A DNA stretch of 64,000 nt from the NCBI RefSeq assembly GCF_013520865.1, contig NZ_JACDXJ010000001.1:744001-808000 (forward strand), given 5' to 3'. The notes beneath the pieces are model-generated. The model was given only the letters and a program-made list of their open reading frames with translations, was not told the DNA's origin and did not search any database. Numbering within the stretch: the first letter of the stretch is position 1; each line of letters opens with the position of its first letter. The translations under genes and the position numbers were made by a program. This stretch comes from Microvirga mediterraneensis (GTDB lineage: Bacteria; Pseudomonadota; Alphaproteobacteria; Rhizobiales; Beijerinckiaceae). Shown here piece by piece: positions 55,491-64,000 of the stretch.

Positions 55491-56231
55491 ATGATCCGTG
55501 AGCTTGCCAATCCGACCCGCTTCATGAGCCTCAGCGGCACGCTCCTGCCGTGGGTGGGAGGCCTGGCGGCGCTCGTCATGGCCGCCGGGCTCTACATGGT
55601 CTGGTTCACGGCTCCGGCCGATTACCAGCAGGGCGAGACGGTCAAGATCATGTATATCCACGTGCCGGCCGCGTGGCTGTCCCTGTTCTTCTACATGATC
55701 ATGGCAAGCTCCGCGCTGGGCACCCTCGTGTGGCGGCACCCATTGGCCGACGTGTCGCAGAAGGCGGCTGCGCCCATCGGCGCCGCCTTCACGCTGATCT
55801 GCCTCGTCACCGGCTCGCTCTGGGGCAAGCCCATGTGGGGCACCTATTGGCAATGGGACGCGCGGCTGACGTCGATGCTGGTGATGCTGCTCATCTATCT
55901 CGGCATCCTGGCGCTCTGGCGCGCCATCGAAGAGCCGAACCGGGCTGCCCGGGCCGTGTCGATCCTGACCCTCGTGGGCGCGGTGAACGTACCCATCGTC
56001 AAATTCTCCGTCGATTGGTGGAACACCCTGCACCAGCCGGCCTCCGTGTTCCGCCTCGGCGGGCCGACGATCCATTCCTCCATGCTCGTGCCGCTCCTTG
56101 TCATGGCCGTCGCCTTCACGTTGGTCGGCGTGGCGCTGCATCTCTCCGGCATGCGCACGGAGATCCTGCGCCGCCGGGTGCGCACGCTCACCATCCTCGA
56201 GGCCGAGCGCCTCGACGCACAGGCCGCCTGA
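55491..56231 (+). CDS. ccmC: Cytochrome c maturation haem-handling protein CcmC
   Basis: CcmC presents haem to the chaperone CcmE. The 246-residue protein has six membrane helices and the tryptophan-rich WWD-type motif (GKPMWGTYWQWDARLTSMLV) with flanking His residues in YIHVPAAWLSLFFYM and PTIHSSMLVPLL. The ATG at 55491 gives the conserved MIRELANPTRFM. It begins the ccmC-ccmD-ccmG unit, separated from ccmAB by 2.6 kb. Confidence 0.95.
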   Translation: MIRELANPTRFMSLSGTLLPWVGGLAALVMAAGLYMVWFTAPADYQQGETVKIMYIHVPAAWLSLFFYMIMASSALGTLVWRHPLADVSQKAAAPIGAAFTLICLVTGSLWGKPMWGTYWQWDARLTSMLVMLLIYLGILALWRAIEEPNRAARAVSILTLVGAVNVPIVKFSVDWWNTLHQPASVFRLGGPTIHSSMLVPLLVMAVAFTLVGVALHLSGMRTEILRRRVRTLTILEAERLDAQAA

Positions 56232-56234
56232 ACG

Positions 56235-56390
56235 ATGTCGCACACGTTCTTCATCGCATTCTCCTACATCCTGACGGCGCTGGTGGTCGCAGGATTGATC
56301 CTGCGCGCGGTGATCGACCATCGCATCCAGGTCCGCGCGCTGGCCGAGCTCGAATCGCGTGGCATCGGCCGGAGGTCACGCCGTGGCTGA
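56235..56390 (+). CDS. ccmD: Cytochrome c maturation small protein CcmD
   Basis: A 51-residue protein with one membrane helix (residues 4-25, TFFIAFSYILTALVVAGLIL) and a basic C-terminus (VIDHRIQVRALAELE, then an Arg-rich end). This is the size, topology and position of CcmD, which holds CcmE in the CcmABC complex. It starts three bases after the ccmC stop and overlaps ccmG by eight bases. Confidence 0.9.
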   Translation: MSHTFFIAFSYILTALVVAGLILRAVIDHRIQVRALAELESRGIGRRSRRG

Positions 56391-56961
56391 CGTCGTCGAG
56401 CGCCCGCGCTCCCGCCTGATCTTCCTGCTGCCCGCGCTCGTCTTCGGCGCGTTGGTGGTGCTCTTCGGCGTACAGCTGATTTCAGGAAAAAACCCGGCCG
56501 AGGTGCCATCGGTCCTGATCAACAAGCCCGTGCCGATCTTCACCCTCGCGCCTCTCGAAGGCCTGCGGGCCAATGGCCAACCCGTGCCCGGCTTCTCGAA
56601 CGAGGACCTCAAGGGCCGCGTGACGGTGGTGAATGTCTGGGCGTCCTGGTGCGCCCCCTGTCGACAGGAGCATCCGCTGCTGGTGGATCTTGCCAAGGAC
56701 CCGTCGATCCGCGTGGTCGGCATCAACCAGAAGGACAACCCGGACAACGCCCGCCGTTTCCTCGGCGCGCTCGGCAATCCCTATGCCGCCGTCGGCGTCG
56801 ACCCTAACGGCCGCGCCTCCATCGACTGGGGCGTCTACGGCGTGCCCGAGACCTTCATCGTCGGTCCGGACGGCACCATCCGGTACAAGCATATCGGCCC
56901 GCTGACGCCGGAGAATTTTGCAGGTTTCAAGGAGCGCCTGAGCCAAATCCCGCGCGCTTGA
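56383..56961 (+). CDS. ccmG: Thiol:disulfide interchange protein CcmG/DsbE
   Basis: CcmG is the membrane-anchored thioredoxin-like reductant that keeps apocytochrome c thiols reduced. The 192-residue protein has one N-terminal helix (residues 12-32) and the active site [15 protein letters not shown] with Cys90 and Cys93, plus [20 protein letters not shown] with the cis-proline. I chose the GTG at 56383, which has GGAGG seven bases upstream. Its 3' end overlaps the convergent DUF188 gene by 35 bases. Confidence 0.94.
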   Translation: MADVVERPRSRLIFLLPALVFGALVVLFGVQLISGKNPAEVPSVLINKPVPIFTLAPLEGLRANGQPVPGFSNEDLKGRVTVVNVWASWCAPCRQEHPLLVDLAKDPSIRVVGINQKDNPDNARRFLGALGNPYAAVGVDPNGRASIDWGVYGVPETFIVGPDGTIRYKHIGPLTPENFAGFKERLSQIPRA

Positions 56962-57415
56962 GTCGGTTGATTGCCACATCGAGAGCGGAGAGGAAGGTCG
57001 AGCGGTCTTTCTGCGAAAACGGTTTCGGCCCGCCCGTCACCTCGCCCATGGCGCGCAGGTCCTCCATCAGGTTGCGGCTGGCGAGCGCCATGCCGACGGA
57101 AGCCTCCGTGAAGGGTTTTCCGGTCGGGCCGATCACGTCGGCACCGGCCTTCACGCAGCGGCTCGCCAGAGGAATGTCGGCGGTGATCACGATGGCGCCG
57201 CGCCGCGCGCGCTCAGCGATCCAGTCGTCGGCCGCGTCGAAGCCCGAACCCACCACAACCCGCTCGATCAGCGGATCCTGCGGCACTTGCAGGAAGGCGT
57301 TCGACACCACGAAGACCTTGACGCCGTGCCGTCCGGCGACGCGGTAGATTTCAGGCTTCACCGGGCAGGCATCCGCATCCACGTAGAGGGTGATCGGTTG
57401 GACCATCTCGTTCAT
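56927..57415 (-). CDS. YaiI/YqxD (DUF188, UPF0178) family protein
   Basis: A 162-residue DUF188 protein with a PIN-like acidic core: [66 protein letters not shown] and [11 protein letters not shown]. The acidic residues suggest a nuclease fold, but the family has no established function. The first ATG (57413-57415) or one three codons later may be used. It converges on ccmG with a 35-base overlap and is divergent from the cyclase gene. Confidence 0.9.
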   Translation of the reverse strand: MNEMVQPITLYVDADACPVKPEIYRVAGRHGVKVFVVSNAFLQVPQDPLIERVVVGSGFDAADDWIAERARRGAIVITADIPLASRCVKAGADVIGPTGKPFTEASVGMALASRNLMEDLRAMGEVTGGPKPFSQKDRSTFLSALDVAINRLKRAGFGSGAP

Positions 57416-57492
57416 AGGCCATATATTCCTGTGGGATGCGGGGACGCCGCCGGGATCTTTCCGGCTGCTCACGAGGGCATAACCGATCCGTA

Positions 57493-58896
57493 ATGGGCTT
57501 TGAGTCACGTGTCGACTGGACCATATCCATCCTGGAGAGCAGAAAGAACCCCGTGACTCCCCGATCCCGCATCCGCGCCGCGCTGGGCCTGATCGACAGG
57601 CTGCGGACATCTCCCTCCTTAAGCGATGCCACGCATAGGCTGATCCGCGAGGCCGATACGGGGGCGCTTCAGCGCGCCGGGCTCGCGCGCATGGTCACGG
57701 CCGGGCTGCTGCTCATGGCCGTCCTGGTCACCACGGCGGGCGTCGAGCTCACCAATCCCATCGCGCTCAGGCAGATCTGGGCGGCCGAGCTGACGCTGAT
57801 CCTCTTCGGAGCTTTGGGCTGGGGGGGCGCCTGGCTTGCGTCGAGACGGATCGGCATCGAGAAGCTGCCGGTCATCACGGCCGTGGTCGATGCGTGTCTC
57901 GTCCTCGGCAATCTCGGCTATACCCATTGGGGCCTCGGCATTCCCGGAAGCCTGTTCTCGGTGTTTCCGGTCGCCTGGGTCGTGCCGATCACCATGGCGG
58001 CGGCGGCCATTCACTACCAGCCCCGGCTCCAGGCCTTCGTGGCGGCGATCTATGTGATCGGTCTTTCGCTGCTCGCCTTCGGCAGCGGGTATCTGAGCCC
58101 GGCCGACCGCCAGGAGGATCTGGCGGAGATCGTCGGCGTGTTCTCGGCCCAGGCCAACATGGTCCGCGTCGTCATGGTGTTCGCCGCCGCCCTGATCCTG
58201 ATCCTGGTGGCGCGCCAGGGCCGCCTCATGCTGGAGCGGGCCGTGCGGGAGACGACCCTGCGCGTGACGCTCACCCGCTACCTGCCGCGGGAACTGGCGC
58301 CGATCCTCACCGACCAAGCCTTCGCGTCCCTGCGGCAGGGACGGCGCATTCCGGTGACCCTGCTCTTCGTGGACATCCGCGCCTCGACCACCTTCGGCGA
58401 GACCATGGAGCCGGCGCAGCTTGCGGTCTTCATCACGTCGTTCCGCCGCCGCGTCCTGAGGGCGGCCTCCCGGCACGGAGGCGTCATCGACAAGTTCACC
58501 GGCGACGGCGCCCTCATCCTGTTCGGCGTGCCGGGAGCCGGAGACGACGATGCGCGCCGGGCGCTCGCCTGCGGCCGCACTCTCCTGACCCTGATCGACC
58601 GCTGGAACGCCAAGCGCGGCTTCAACCCGCCGGTGCGCATCGGCATCGGCATCCACACGGGCGACGTGTTCTGCGGAGTGGTGGGGGACGAGAGCCGGCT
58701 CGAATTCACGGTGGTCGGCGAGACGGTCAACATCGCCTCGCGCATCGAGCAGGCCACGAAGACGGTGGATTGCGAACTTCTCGCCTCGCAGGAAACCGTC
58801 GTGGCGGCGGGCGAGGAAGACCATTGGGTCGAGGTTGCCTGCGACCCCCTGCCGGGGGTCACGCGCAAGATGGTGCTGATGAAGCCGGCCGGCTGA
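57493..58896 (+). CDS. Membrane-bound class III adenylate/guanylate cyclase
   Basis: A 467-residue protein with about six N-terminal membrane helices (residues 60-250) and a C-terminal class III cyclase domain (about 275-465). The two metal-binding Asp residues are in [10 protein letters not shown] and [11 protein letters not shown]; the Lys in VIDKFTGDG is the base-selecting position typical of adenylate cyclase; the partner motif reads [18 protein letters not shown], with Glu where Asp is common. [16 protein letters not shown] is also diagnostic. cAMP is the likely product, with some doubt. Starts at 57436 (ATG) or 57553 (GTG) are possible alternatives. Confidence 0.88.
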   Translation: MGFESRVDWTISILESRKNPVTPRSRIRAALGLIDRLRTSPSLSDATHRLIREADTGALQRAGLARMVTAGLLLMAVLVTTAGVELTNPIALRQIWAAELTLILFGALGWGGAWLASRRIGIEKLPVITAVVDACLVLGNLGYTHWGLGIPGSLFSVFPVAWVVPITMAAAAIHYQPRLQAFVAAIYVIGLSLLAFGSGYLSPADRQEDLAEIVGVFSAQANMVRVVMVFAAALILILVARQGRLMLERAVRETTLRVTLTRYLPRELAPILTDQAFASLRQGRRIPVTLLFVDIRASTTFGETMEPAQLAVFITSFRRRVLRAASRHGGVIDKFTGDGALILFGVPGAGDDDARRALACGRTLLTLIDRWNAKRGFNPPVRIGIGIHTGDVFCGVVGDESRLEFTVVGETVNIASRIEQATKTVDCELLASQETVVAAGEEDHWVEVACDPLPGVTRKMVLMKPAG

Positions 58897-58899
58897 GGT

Positions 58900-59526
58900 T
58901 CACCCTCTCGCCCGTGCGATCGCCTCGCGCTTCTGCTCCAGGCTCATGCCGCCGATATAGGCTTCCGTCCCGATCAGGAAGGAAGGCGTCGCCACGAGGC
59001 CGAGATCGCTGCCTGTCGCGAAGGCGTCCTTCATCCAGCCGGTGGTCTTGTCGCTGTTGGCGATTTCGGTCACCCGCTTCCGGTCGCCGCCGAGCTTTTC
59101 CGCCTCCGCCAGCGCCCGCTCGCCGTCCACCGTGCCGCGCAGGGAGAACAGGGCGAGATGCAGGGGCAGGTAGCGCTCGGGACCGTAAAGCTGCAGATAG
59201 GCCAGGGCCGCGCGGGTCGCCGCAACCGATTGCGGGCTCAGCACGGCGAAGTTCACCAGCATGTAGGACAGCTCGGGTTCCGCCTTCAGCAGGTCGGGCA
59301 GGCTCTGCGCCGAACGTTTGCACCAGGGGCAGTTGTAGTCGAAATACTCCACCATGATCACGTCGCCGTGCTGGTGGCCGATGCGCACGATCGACGGGAG
59401 GTTCAGGGCGTTCTCGATCAGCTCCACCGGGATCATCTGCGGCTCCGGCGCGGATTGCGCAAAGGCGGAAGCCCTCGTGCCGGACAGGGCGAGACCGGCG
59501 AGAAGAACGCGGCGGGACAGGATCAT
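58900..59526 (-). CDS. DsbA-family periplasmic thiol oxidoreductase
   Basis: A 208-residue DsbA-like protein with an N-terminal signal peptide (RRVLLAGLALSGTRASAFA) and a thioredoxin fold with a helical insertion. The active site is FDYNCPWCKRS (Cys66 and Cys69) and the cis-Pro region is VATPSFLIGTEAYIGG. CPWC is typical of the alphaproteobacterial DsbA/Com1-like group. It converges on the cyclase gene, leaving three bases between the stops. A contribution to cytochrome c maturation or envelope protein folding is possible. Confidence 0.9.
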   Translation of the reverse strand: MILSRRVLLAGLALSGTRASAFAQSAPEPQMIPVELIENALNLPSIVRIGHQHGDVIMVEYFDYNCPWCKRSAQSLPDLLKAEPELSYMLVNFAVLSPQSVAATRAALAYLQLYGPERYLPLHLALFSLRGTVDGERALAEAEKLGGDRKRVTEIANSDKTTGWMKDAFATGSDLGLVATPSFLIGTEAYIGGMSLEQKREAIARARG

Positions 59527-59710
59527 GAACGATACTCTCGTGAGGTAAGACCCTCGTGCCGGTCGAACATGGCGATGGCAAGGCCAAGGTTCTTTTTCTC
59601 GCGGACTCGTGAGAGGCAAGGCATGGGCTTCATACCCGTGGACCAGGGCTTCGTTATCAGGTCGCGTTGAGCCATGATCACCCCCACAATCGTTCGACCG
59701 GGGAGAGCCG

Positions 59711-60610
59711 ATGGAGTCCGTTTTCAACGAGCATGAATTGGCCGTGATCCGGCGGGCTTTCGCAAAGCAGATTATGGCCCTTTCAGGTACCGAGGCCGAT
59801 GCCCCGCTCGAAGAGGCGTTCGCGGCGGTTCCACGCGAGCGTTTCCTGGGGGATCCGCCCTGGCAGATGTCGCGTGTACCGAGAGGGTACGAGGCCGTGC
59901 TTTCCCATGATCCTGCCGTTCTTTACCAGGACACTTTGTTCGCCCTCCTGTCCCATCGCGGCGTCAACAACGGCAGTCCATCGCTCCATGCGCGCTGGCT
60001 TCATGCAATGGCTTTGCGCGAGGGGGAGCGCGTCGCCCATCTGGGTGCCGGTAGCGGCTATTATACGGCCATCATGGCTCAACTCGTCGGAAGCCAGGGC
60101 CATGTTTATGCCGTCGAGTTCGATTCGGCTCTTGCCGAACGCGCCCGGGCGAGCCTCTCGGATACGTCCAATGTCACTGTGATCGAAGGTGATGGAGCCG
60201 AATGGCCGCGTGAAGGCGTCGATGCGGTCTATGTCAACTTCTCGGTGGAACGGCCTGCCGACGCGTGGATCGACTGCTTGCAGGCGGATGGCCGGCTCAT
60301 CTTTCCGCTCGGCGTTCCCCGTCCGAAACCCAGCCCCTCGGGCGGCACCCATTCCCTCTATGGGGCCGGGCTGTGCGTCACGCGTAAGAACGACGATCTG
60401 TCGGTGCGTTGCCTCGGACCGGCCTCCTTCGTCTGCGCGGAGGGCCGGCTGTCGCCGGGAGGCCCCGAGCGCGAGGTGCTGCATGCCGCTTTCGAACGCA
60501 GCGGCATCGAATTCGTGCGCAGCCTGATATGGAAACGAAATGCTCCACCTGGGCGGTGCTGGTTTACGGGATCCGGTTGGGCCCTGTCCTATGACGAGAT
60601 CGCCGGATGA
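59711..60610 (+). CDS. PCMT-like SAM-dependent methyltransferase
   Basis: A 299-residue protein of the protein-L-isoaspartate O-methyltransferase family, longer than the ~210-residue PCMT. It shows FAAVPRERFLGD, YQDTLFALLSHRGVNNGSPS, and the SAM-binding motif I VAHLGAGSGYYTAIMA followed by VYAVEFDSALAERA. The usual PCMT motif GSGQTIS is replaced by NNGSPS, and the C-terminal third is different, so repair of isoaspartate is uncertain. GGGGAGAG precedes the ATG. It converges on the GGDEF-EAL gene, with six bases between stops. Confidence 0.82.
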   Translation: MESVFNEHELAVIRRAFAKQIMALSGTEADAPLEEAFAAVPRERFLGDPPWQMSRVPRGYEAVLSHDPAVLYQDTLFALLSHRGVNNGSPSLHARWLHAMALREGERVAHLGAGSGYYTAIMAQLVGSQGHVYAVEFDSALAERARASLSDTSNVTVIEGDGAEWPREGVDAVYVNFSVERPADAWIDCLQADGRLIFPLGVPRPKPSPSGGTHSLYGAGLCVTRKNDDLSVRCLGPASFVCAEGRLSPGGPEREVLHAAFERSGIEFVRSLIWKRNAPPGRCWFTGSGWALSYDEIAG

Positions 60611-60616
60611 CGCAGG

Positions 60617-63256
60617 TCAAACGCCGGTCCAGGACGTGATCAAGGCCGGGACGTCCCCGGCCGGCATGGGGCGGCCGAAATGGTATCCCTGCACGAGGTC
60701 GCAGCTCATGCGCTGCAGGAGAGTCGCCTGGAAGGCGTTTTCCACGCCCTCGGCTACGACCTCGATGCCGAGATTGCGGCCGAGATTCAGGAGCGCCCTG
60801 ACGATCGCGGCATCGTCCGCATCCGTCTCCAGGCCGGCCACGAAGGTCCGGTCGATCTTGATCGCATCGACCGGATAGCGCTTGAGATGCGACAGGGAGG
60901 CGTAGCCGGTGCCGAAATCGTCGAGCGCGATCGTCACGCCCTCCGTGCACAGGGTGCGCAGCGCGCGCTCCACGTATTCGGCCCCGGAGCCGAGAAATAC
61001 GCTCTCGGTCACTTCCACTTCGAGGCAGTGGGCCGGCACGTTCATCCATCTCAGGTCTTCGAGAACGCGCTCGGCATAGTTGTCGCGCCGGAACTCGGCG
61101 GCCGACGCATTGATGGCGATGCGCCCGAAGGCAAGGCCCGCATCGAGCCAGGCGCGGACGTCCTTGAGGATGCAGGAGCGCATGCGCTCGCCGATGGCCG
61201 TTCCGAGCTCCGTGTCGTTGAAGGCGGGCGCGATCGTCTCGGGGGACTGGATTCCATTCCGGGGATGATGCCAGCGCAGAAGCGCCTCGAACCCGGCCAG
61301 CGCGCCCGTGGCGAGCGTCACCTTGGGCTGATAGAACGGCACGATCCAGTCGGACGCCACCGCGCGTGCCGCCACCTCCAGGGCCGAGGTGGTTCGCTGC
61401 GATTCCTCCCGCATGGTCGCAACGAACATCCTGAACGAGCCGCGCCCGGAGGTCTTGCTGCGATAGAGCGCCAGATCGGCCTGTTTCTGAAGCTCTTCCG
61501 GGCTCATGGCGAAACCGGTCGTGATGGCTCCGCCGATGCTCGTGCGGCAGTCCAGAAGCTTGCCGCTGCGTTTCAGGGGCTCCTGCATGCGGGTCAGGAT
61601 GGCGTGGGCCATCGCGGCCACGTCCCACTCGCCGGCGATCTCGGGCAGCAGCACGGCGAATTCGTCGCCGCCCAGGCGGGCGACGGTGTCGCCGGGTCGC
61701 ACCGCATGGCGCAGCCGCTGCGCGAATTCCTTCAGGAGATCATCGCCGGCATCGTGGCCGAACCGGTCGTTGATCTGCTTGAGGTGGTCGAGATCCATGA
61801 CCAGCAAGCCCGTGGCCCGGGGGGAGCCGGATGCGGCGTCGAGGGCCTGCTGCAGACGTTCGCGGAACAGCCTGCGGTTGGCGAGACCCGTGAGGTCGTC
61901 GTGATGGGCGGCCCAGCGGAGGGTTTCCTCCGTGAGCTTGCGGTCATGGATGTCCTCGACCGCCCCGTACCAGCGGATGATGGCCCCGTTTTCGCTTCGC
62001 CGGGGAGCAGCCCGGGAGCGGAACCAGCGATGGGTTCCATCCACCATGCGCAGGCGGTAGTCCATGTCCAGTCCTTCCCCCGCCTTGACCGCCTGGGACC
62101 AGCGGCTCAAGGAGGTGGGGGCGTCTTCGGGATGCAGCGCCCGGCTCCACCCGGAACCCAGCGCCTCCCGCGGGTCCATGCCTGTCAGGTCGTGCCAGCG
62201 CGAGGAGATGTCGAGGACGTTGCCCTGCGGGTCCGCCGTCCAGGAGATCTGCGGGTTGAGCTCGACGGAATGACGGTGATGCTCTTCGCTCTCGCGCAGC
62301 GCCACGTCGGTACGCTGCCGCTCGATGGCCAGAGCCGCAAGATGCAGCACGGCCTCCATGCGCTCCATCTCGCTGCCGGTCGGGGCGCGGGGCTCGCCAT
62401 AATAGAATCCGAAGGTGCCGAGCACCTCGCCGGAGCGGGACAAGATCGGCTTCGACCAGCAGGCCTGCAGCCCGTACGACAGGGCGAGGTCGCGCCAGTC
62501 GTCCCATAGGGGATCCGATGCGATGTCGGACACGATGATGCTGGTGCGCAGGTAGACGGCGGTGCCGCATGAGCCCTTGTTCGGTCCGACCTCCAGACCG
62601 TCGATGGCCGCGTTATAAGCCGGTGGAAGGCCCGGCGCGGCGCCATGCCGGAGCAGAGCGGTCTCCGCATCGTACAGTAGCACCGAGCAGCGGGCGCCGG
62701 GGAGCTGGACTTCCGCCAGCCGGCATAGGGCGGACAGGATCTCGCCGATAGGCTGGCCGGCGGCGACCATTTCCAGCACATGGGCATGGCCCTGCAGGGC
62801 GAGCTCCGCTTCCTTCCGGTCGTGGATGTCCTCCGTCGTGCCGTACCAGAAAGCGATGGCCCCGGTCTCGTCGCGCCGGGCCGCCGAGCTCGACCGGCAC
62901 CAGCGGTAGCTGCCGTCCGCCATCCTGATCCGGTATTCGCACTGGTAAGGGGTGCCGGCCGTGAGGCTTTCGCGCCTCGCTTCGACCAGACGGGGCAGGT
63001 CGTCCGGATGAACCAGCTTCACCCATCCGTTGCCGGTCAGCGCTTCGGGTGGCTGGCCGATCCACTCGGACCAGCCGGGCCCGACCTCGACGACCTTGCC
63101 GTCCGCATCGGCCAGCCAGGGGATCTGACGGCTCAGGGCGAAGGCGTAATGATACAGACTTTCATAGGTTTTCGATGCATTCCTCTGCGGCATGAGTAAA
63201 TTTTCTCGAATTAACTCATGGGAAGAAGTGAAGCCAACATCCTCATTCCAACGCAT
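60617..63256 (-). CDS. PAS-GAF-PAS-GGDEF-EAL cyclic-di-GMP signalling protein
   Basis: An 879-residue cytoplasmic sensor. PAS 1 is about residues 35-150 (PWLADADGKVVEVGPGWSEW), GAF 165-310, PAS 2 320-445 (GTHRWFRSRAAPRR), GGDEF 455-610 and EAL 625-875. The GGDEF site is intact (RLGGDEFAVLL) and has an RxxD product-inhibition site (RPGD) five residues before it. The EAL site has GFEALLRW, EVTESVF, DDFGTGYASLSHL, IKIDRTF and VVAEGVEN, so it also looks active. No membrane segment is visible. The ATG at 63193 is an alternative start. It is a single gene. Confidence 0.93.
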   Translation of the reverse strand: MRWNEDVGFTSSHELIRENLLMPQRNASKTYESLYHYAFALSRQIPWLADADGKVVEVGPGWSEWIGQPPEALTGNGWVKLVHPDDLPRLVEARRESLTAGTPYQCEYRIRMADGSYRWCRSSSAARRDETGAIAFWYGTTEDIHDRKEAELALQGHAHVLEMVAAGQPIGEILSALCRLAEVQLPGARCSVLLYDAETALLRHGAAPGLPPAYNAAIDGLEVGPNKGSCGTAVYLRTSIIVSDIASDPLWDDWRDLALSYGLQACWSKPILSRSGEVLGTFGFYYGEPRAPTGSEMERMEAVLHLAALAIERQRTDVALRESEEHHRHSVELNPQISWTADPQGNVLDISSRWHDLTGMDPREALGSGWSRALHPEDAPTSLSRWSQAVKAGEGLDMDYRLRMVDGTHRWFRSRAAPRRSENGAIIRWYGAVEDIHDRKLTEETLRWAAHHDDLTGLANRRLFRERLQQALDAASGSPRATGLLVMDLDHLKQINDRFGHDAGDDLLKEFAQRLRHAVRPGDTVARLGGDEFAVLLPEIAGEWDVAAMAHAILTRMQEPLKRSGKLLDCRTSIGGAITTGFAMSPEELQKQADLALYRSKTSGRGSFRMFVATMREESQRTTSALEVAARAVASDWIVPFYQPKVTLATGALAGFEALLRWHHPRNGIQSPETIAPAFNDTELGTAIGERMRSCILKDVRAWLDAGLAFGRIAINASAAEFRRDNYAERVLEDLRWMNVPAHCLEVEVTESVFLGSGAEYVERALRTLCTEGVTIALDDFGTGYASLSHLKRYPVDAIKIDRTFVAGLETDADDAAIVRALLNLGRNLGIEVVAEGVENAFQATLLQRMSCDLVQGYHFGRPMPAGDVPALITSWTGV

Positions 63257-63577
63257 ACAGGAAACCGAAACGCCTCGAATATCGAATGAATTCTTGGCCG
63301 ATAACGCAATGTCTGTCCATTAGGAGAAATGGACTAACGCGGTCTTTCCAAGCGCGTGGAGCTGCCGTTTTTTATTGATGATTTATTGATAAGGTTAAGA
63401 GACGTACGAGCGCCGATGCTCGCATGTGGCGAGTTGTGAGGCCGAGAACCGGGCTCGCAATGGTCTCCTGACGGCATCCTGGCCGATATGCTCCACCGCC
63501 CGATCAGGTGCAGGGCGGCGAGAGTTCCGTTCGAAGTGTCGAAAACTCTGGGAAGAGAGCCTTTTGCGTTCGACGTT
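63257..63577. other. Gene-free gap between the GGDEF-EAL gene and fabI
   Basis: This 321-base stretch has no convincing frame. It contains a weak 7-base inverted repeat (63315-63321 with 63328-63334) and an AT-rich run (63368-63395, TTTTTTATTGATGATTTATT region) that may hold the promoter of the GGDEF-EAL gene. Nothing else is recognised. Confidence 0.5.
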
Positions 63578-64000
63578 CTAACCTTCTTCCCCCGTCACGC
63601 CGGCGGCGTCCTGGGCCTTCAGGACATCGGGGCGCGGCATCGAGATGATGTTGTAGCCGGAATCCACGTAATGGATCTCGCCGGTCACGCCGTTCGAGAG
63701 GTCGGAGAGCAGGTAGAGGGCCGAGCCGCCGATATCCTCGATGGTCACCGTGCGGCGCAGGGGGGCGTGAGCCTTCTGGTAGGTGAACATGAGGCGGGCA
63801 TCCGAGATGCCGGCGCCGGCGAGCGTGCGCACGGGGCCGGCCGAGATCGCGTTGCAGCGGATGCCTTTCGGGCCGAGATCGGACGCGATGTAGCGCATGG
63901 AGGCTTCGAGCGCCGCCTTGGCCACGCCCATCACGTTGTAGTTCGGCATGACCCGGGTGGAGCCGCCATAGGTGAGGGTCAGAAGCGAGCCCCCGTTCCT
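63578..64000 (-). CDS. fabI: Enoyl-[acyl-carrier-protein] reductase FabI (5' end cut off by window)
   Basis: FabI reduces trans-2-enoyl-ACP with NADH in the last step of fatty-acid elongation. The visible 140 C-terminal residues begin in GGSLLTLTYGGSTRVMPNYN and continue with VMGVAKAALEASMRYIASDL (the Tyr/Lys catalytic region), IRCNAISAGPVRTLAGAGI, and the ending LLSDLSNGVTGEIHYVDSGY. This is the short-chain dehydrogenase-type FabI, target of triclosan. The Rossmann N-terminus lies beyond the window. Confidence 0.95.
   Translation of the reverse strand, partial: RNGGSLLTLTYGGSTRVMPNYNVMGVAKAALEASMRYIASDLGPKGIRCNAISAGPVRTLAGAGISDARLMFTYQKAHAPLRRTVTIEDIGGSALYLLSDLSNGVTGEIHYVDSGYNIISMPRPDVLKAQDAAGVTGEEG

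Noticed and set aside
63315..63334. Inverted repeat GTCCATT/AATGGAC in the gap before fabI
   Set aside because: Seven-base arms are expected by chance in this much sequence, and there is no T-run or gene-start context.

Overview
The window is a 64 kb piece of a high-GC alphaproteobacterial chromosome, most likely from the Hyphomicrobiales (Rhizobiales); the gene orders (tim44-secB, dnaQ-coaE-aroE-maf, hemE-hemJ-rho, mnmE-mnmG-rsmG-parA-parB-holA-lptE-leuS, acnA-ccmA) and the intergenic palindromes resemble Methylobacteriaceae/Microvirga-type genomes. The genus call is an impression only. It reads as core chromosome next to the replication origin. I see no rRNA, tRNA, CRISPR array, insertion sequence or prophage.

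Origin region (1-26 kb). Leftward genes: adenosine-kinase-like PfkB protein (cut by the window edge), XRE regulator, smr, mltA, tim44-like, then dnaQ, coaE, aroE, maf and ppsR, with secB rightward. Between ppsR (the RP001 family) and hemE lies a 380 bp gap with a perfect DnaA box, CtrA-type sites, nine GANTC sites and an AT-rich end: very probably oriC. Rightward from it run hemE, hemJ, rho, mnmE, mnmG, rsmG, parA and parB, with two perfect parS sites at 17.2 and 19.3 kb. A DMT exporter/Lrp pair, a 32-codon membrane mini-gene and a YyaL-type thioredoxin-domain protein are inserted between rho and mnmE. leuS-lptE-holA run leftward.

Middle (26-44.6 kb). yggS; a divergent aldo/keto reductase and LysR pair; an ABC-F ATPase; a repeat-rich, lower-GC gap with a 39-codon mini-gene; an L,D-transpeptidase; an OmpR-type regulator with a stand-alone cyclic-nucleotide-binding protein; xthA; ftsK-lolA; a copper-delivery operon (DUF2946-like, YcnI-PCuAC fusion, SCO1); glnK-amtB behind a sigma-54 promoter; tesB; ubiH-like.

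Right part (44.6-64 kb). A secreted RTX/cadherin-like protein without neighbouring export genes; ppa; a GNAT enzyme; acnA; the cytochrome c maturation genes ccmAB and ccmCDG, split by an ArsR/NIPSNAP/ABM cassette and an M23 peptidase; a DUF188 protein; a class III nucleotide cyclase; a DsbA-like oxidoreductase; a PCMT-like methyltransferase; a PAS-GAF-PAS-GGDEF-EAL protein; and fabI (cut by the window edge).

No wholly new multi-gene system is evident. The most rewarding signals are regulatory and structural: the origin architecture, perfect CtrA motifs upstream of ftsK and near acnA, a dispersed two-hairpin repeat, an RNA-hairpin candidate over the RTX start, an mltA/smr coding overlap, and two unannotated membrane mini-genes.
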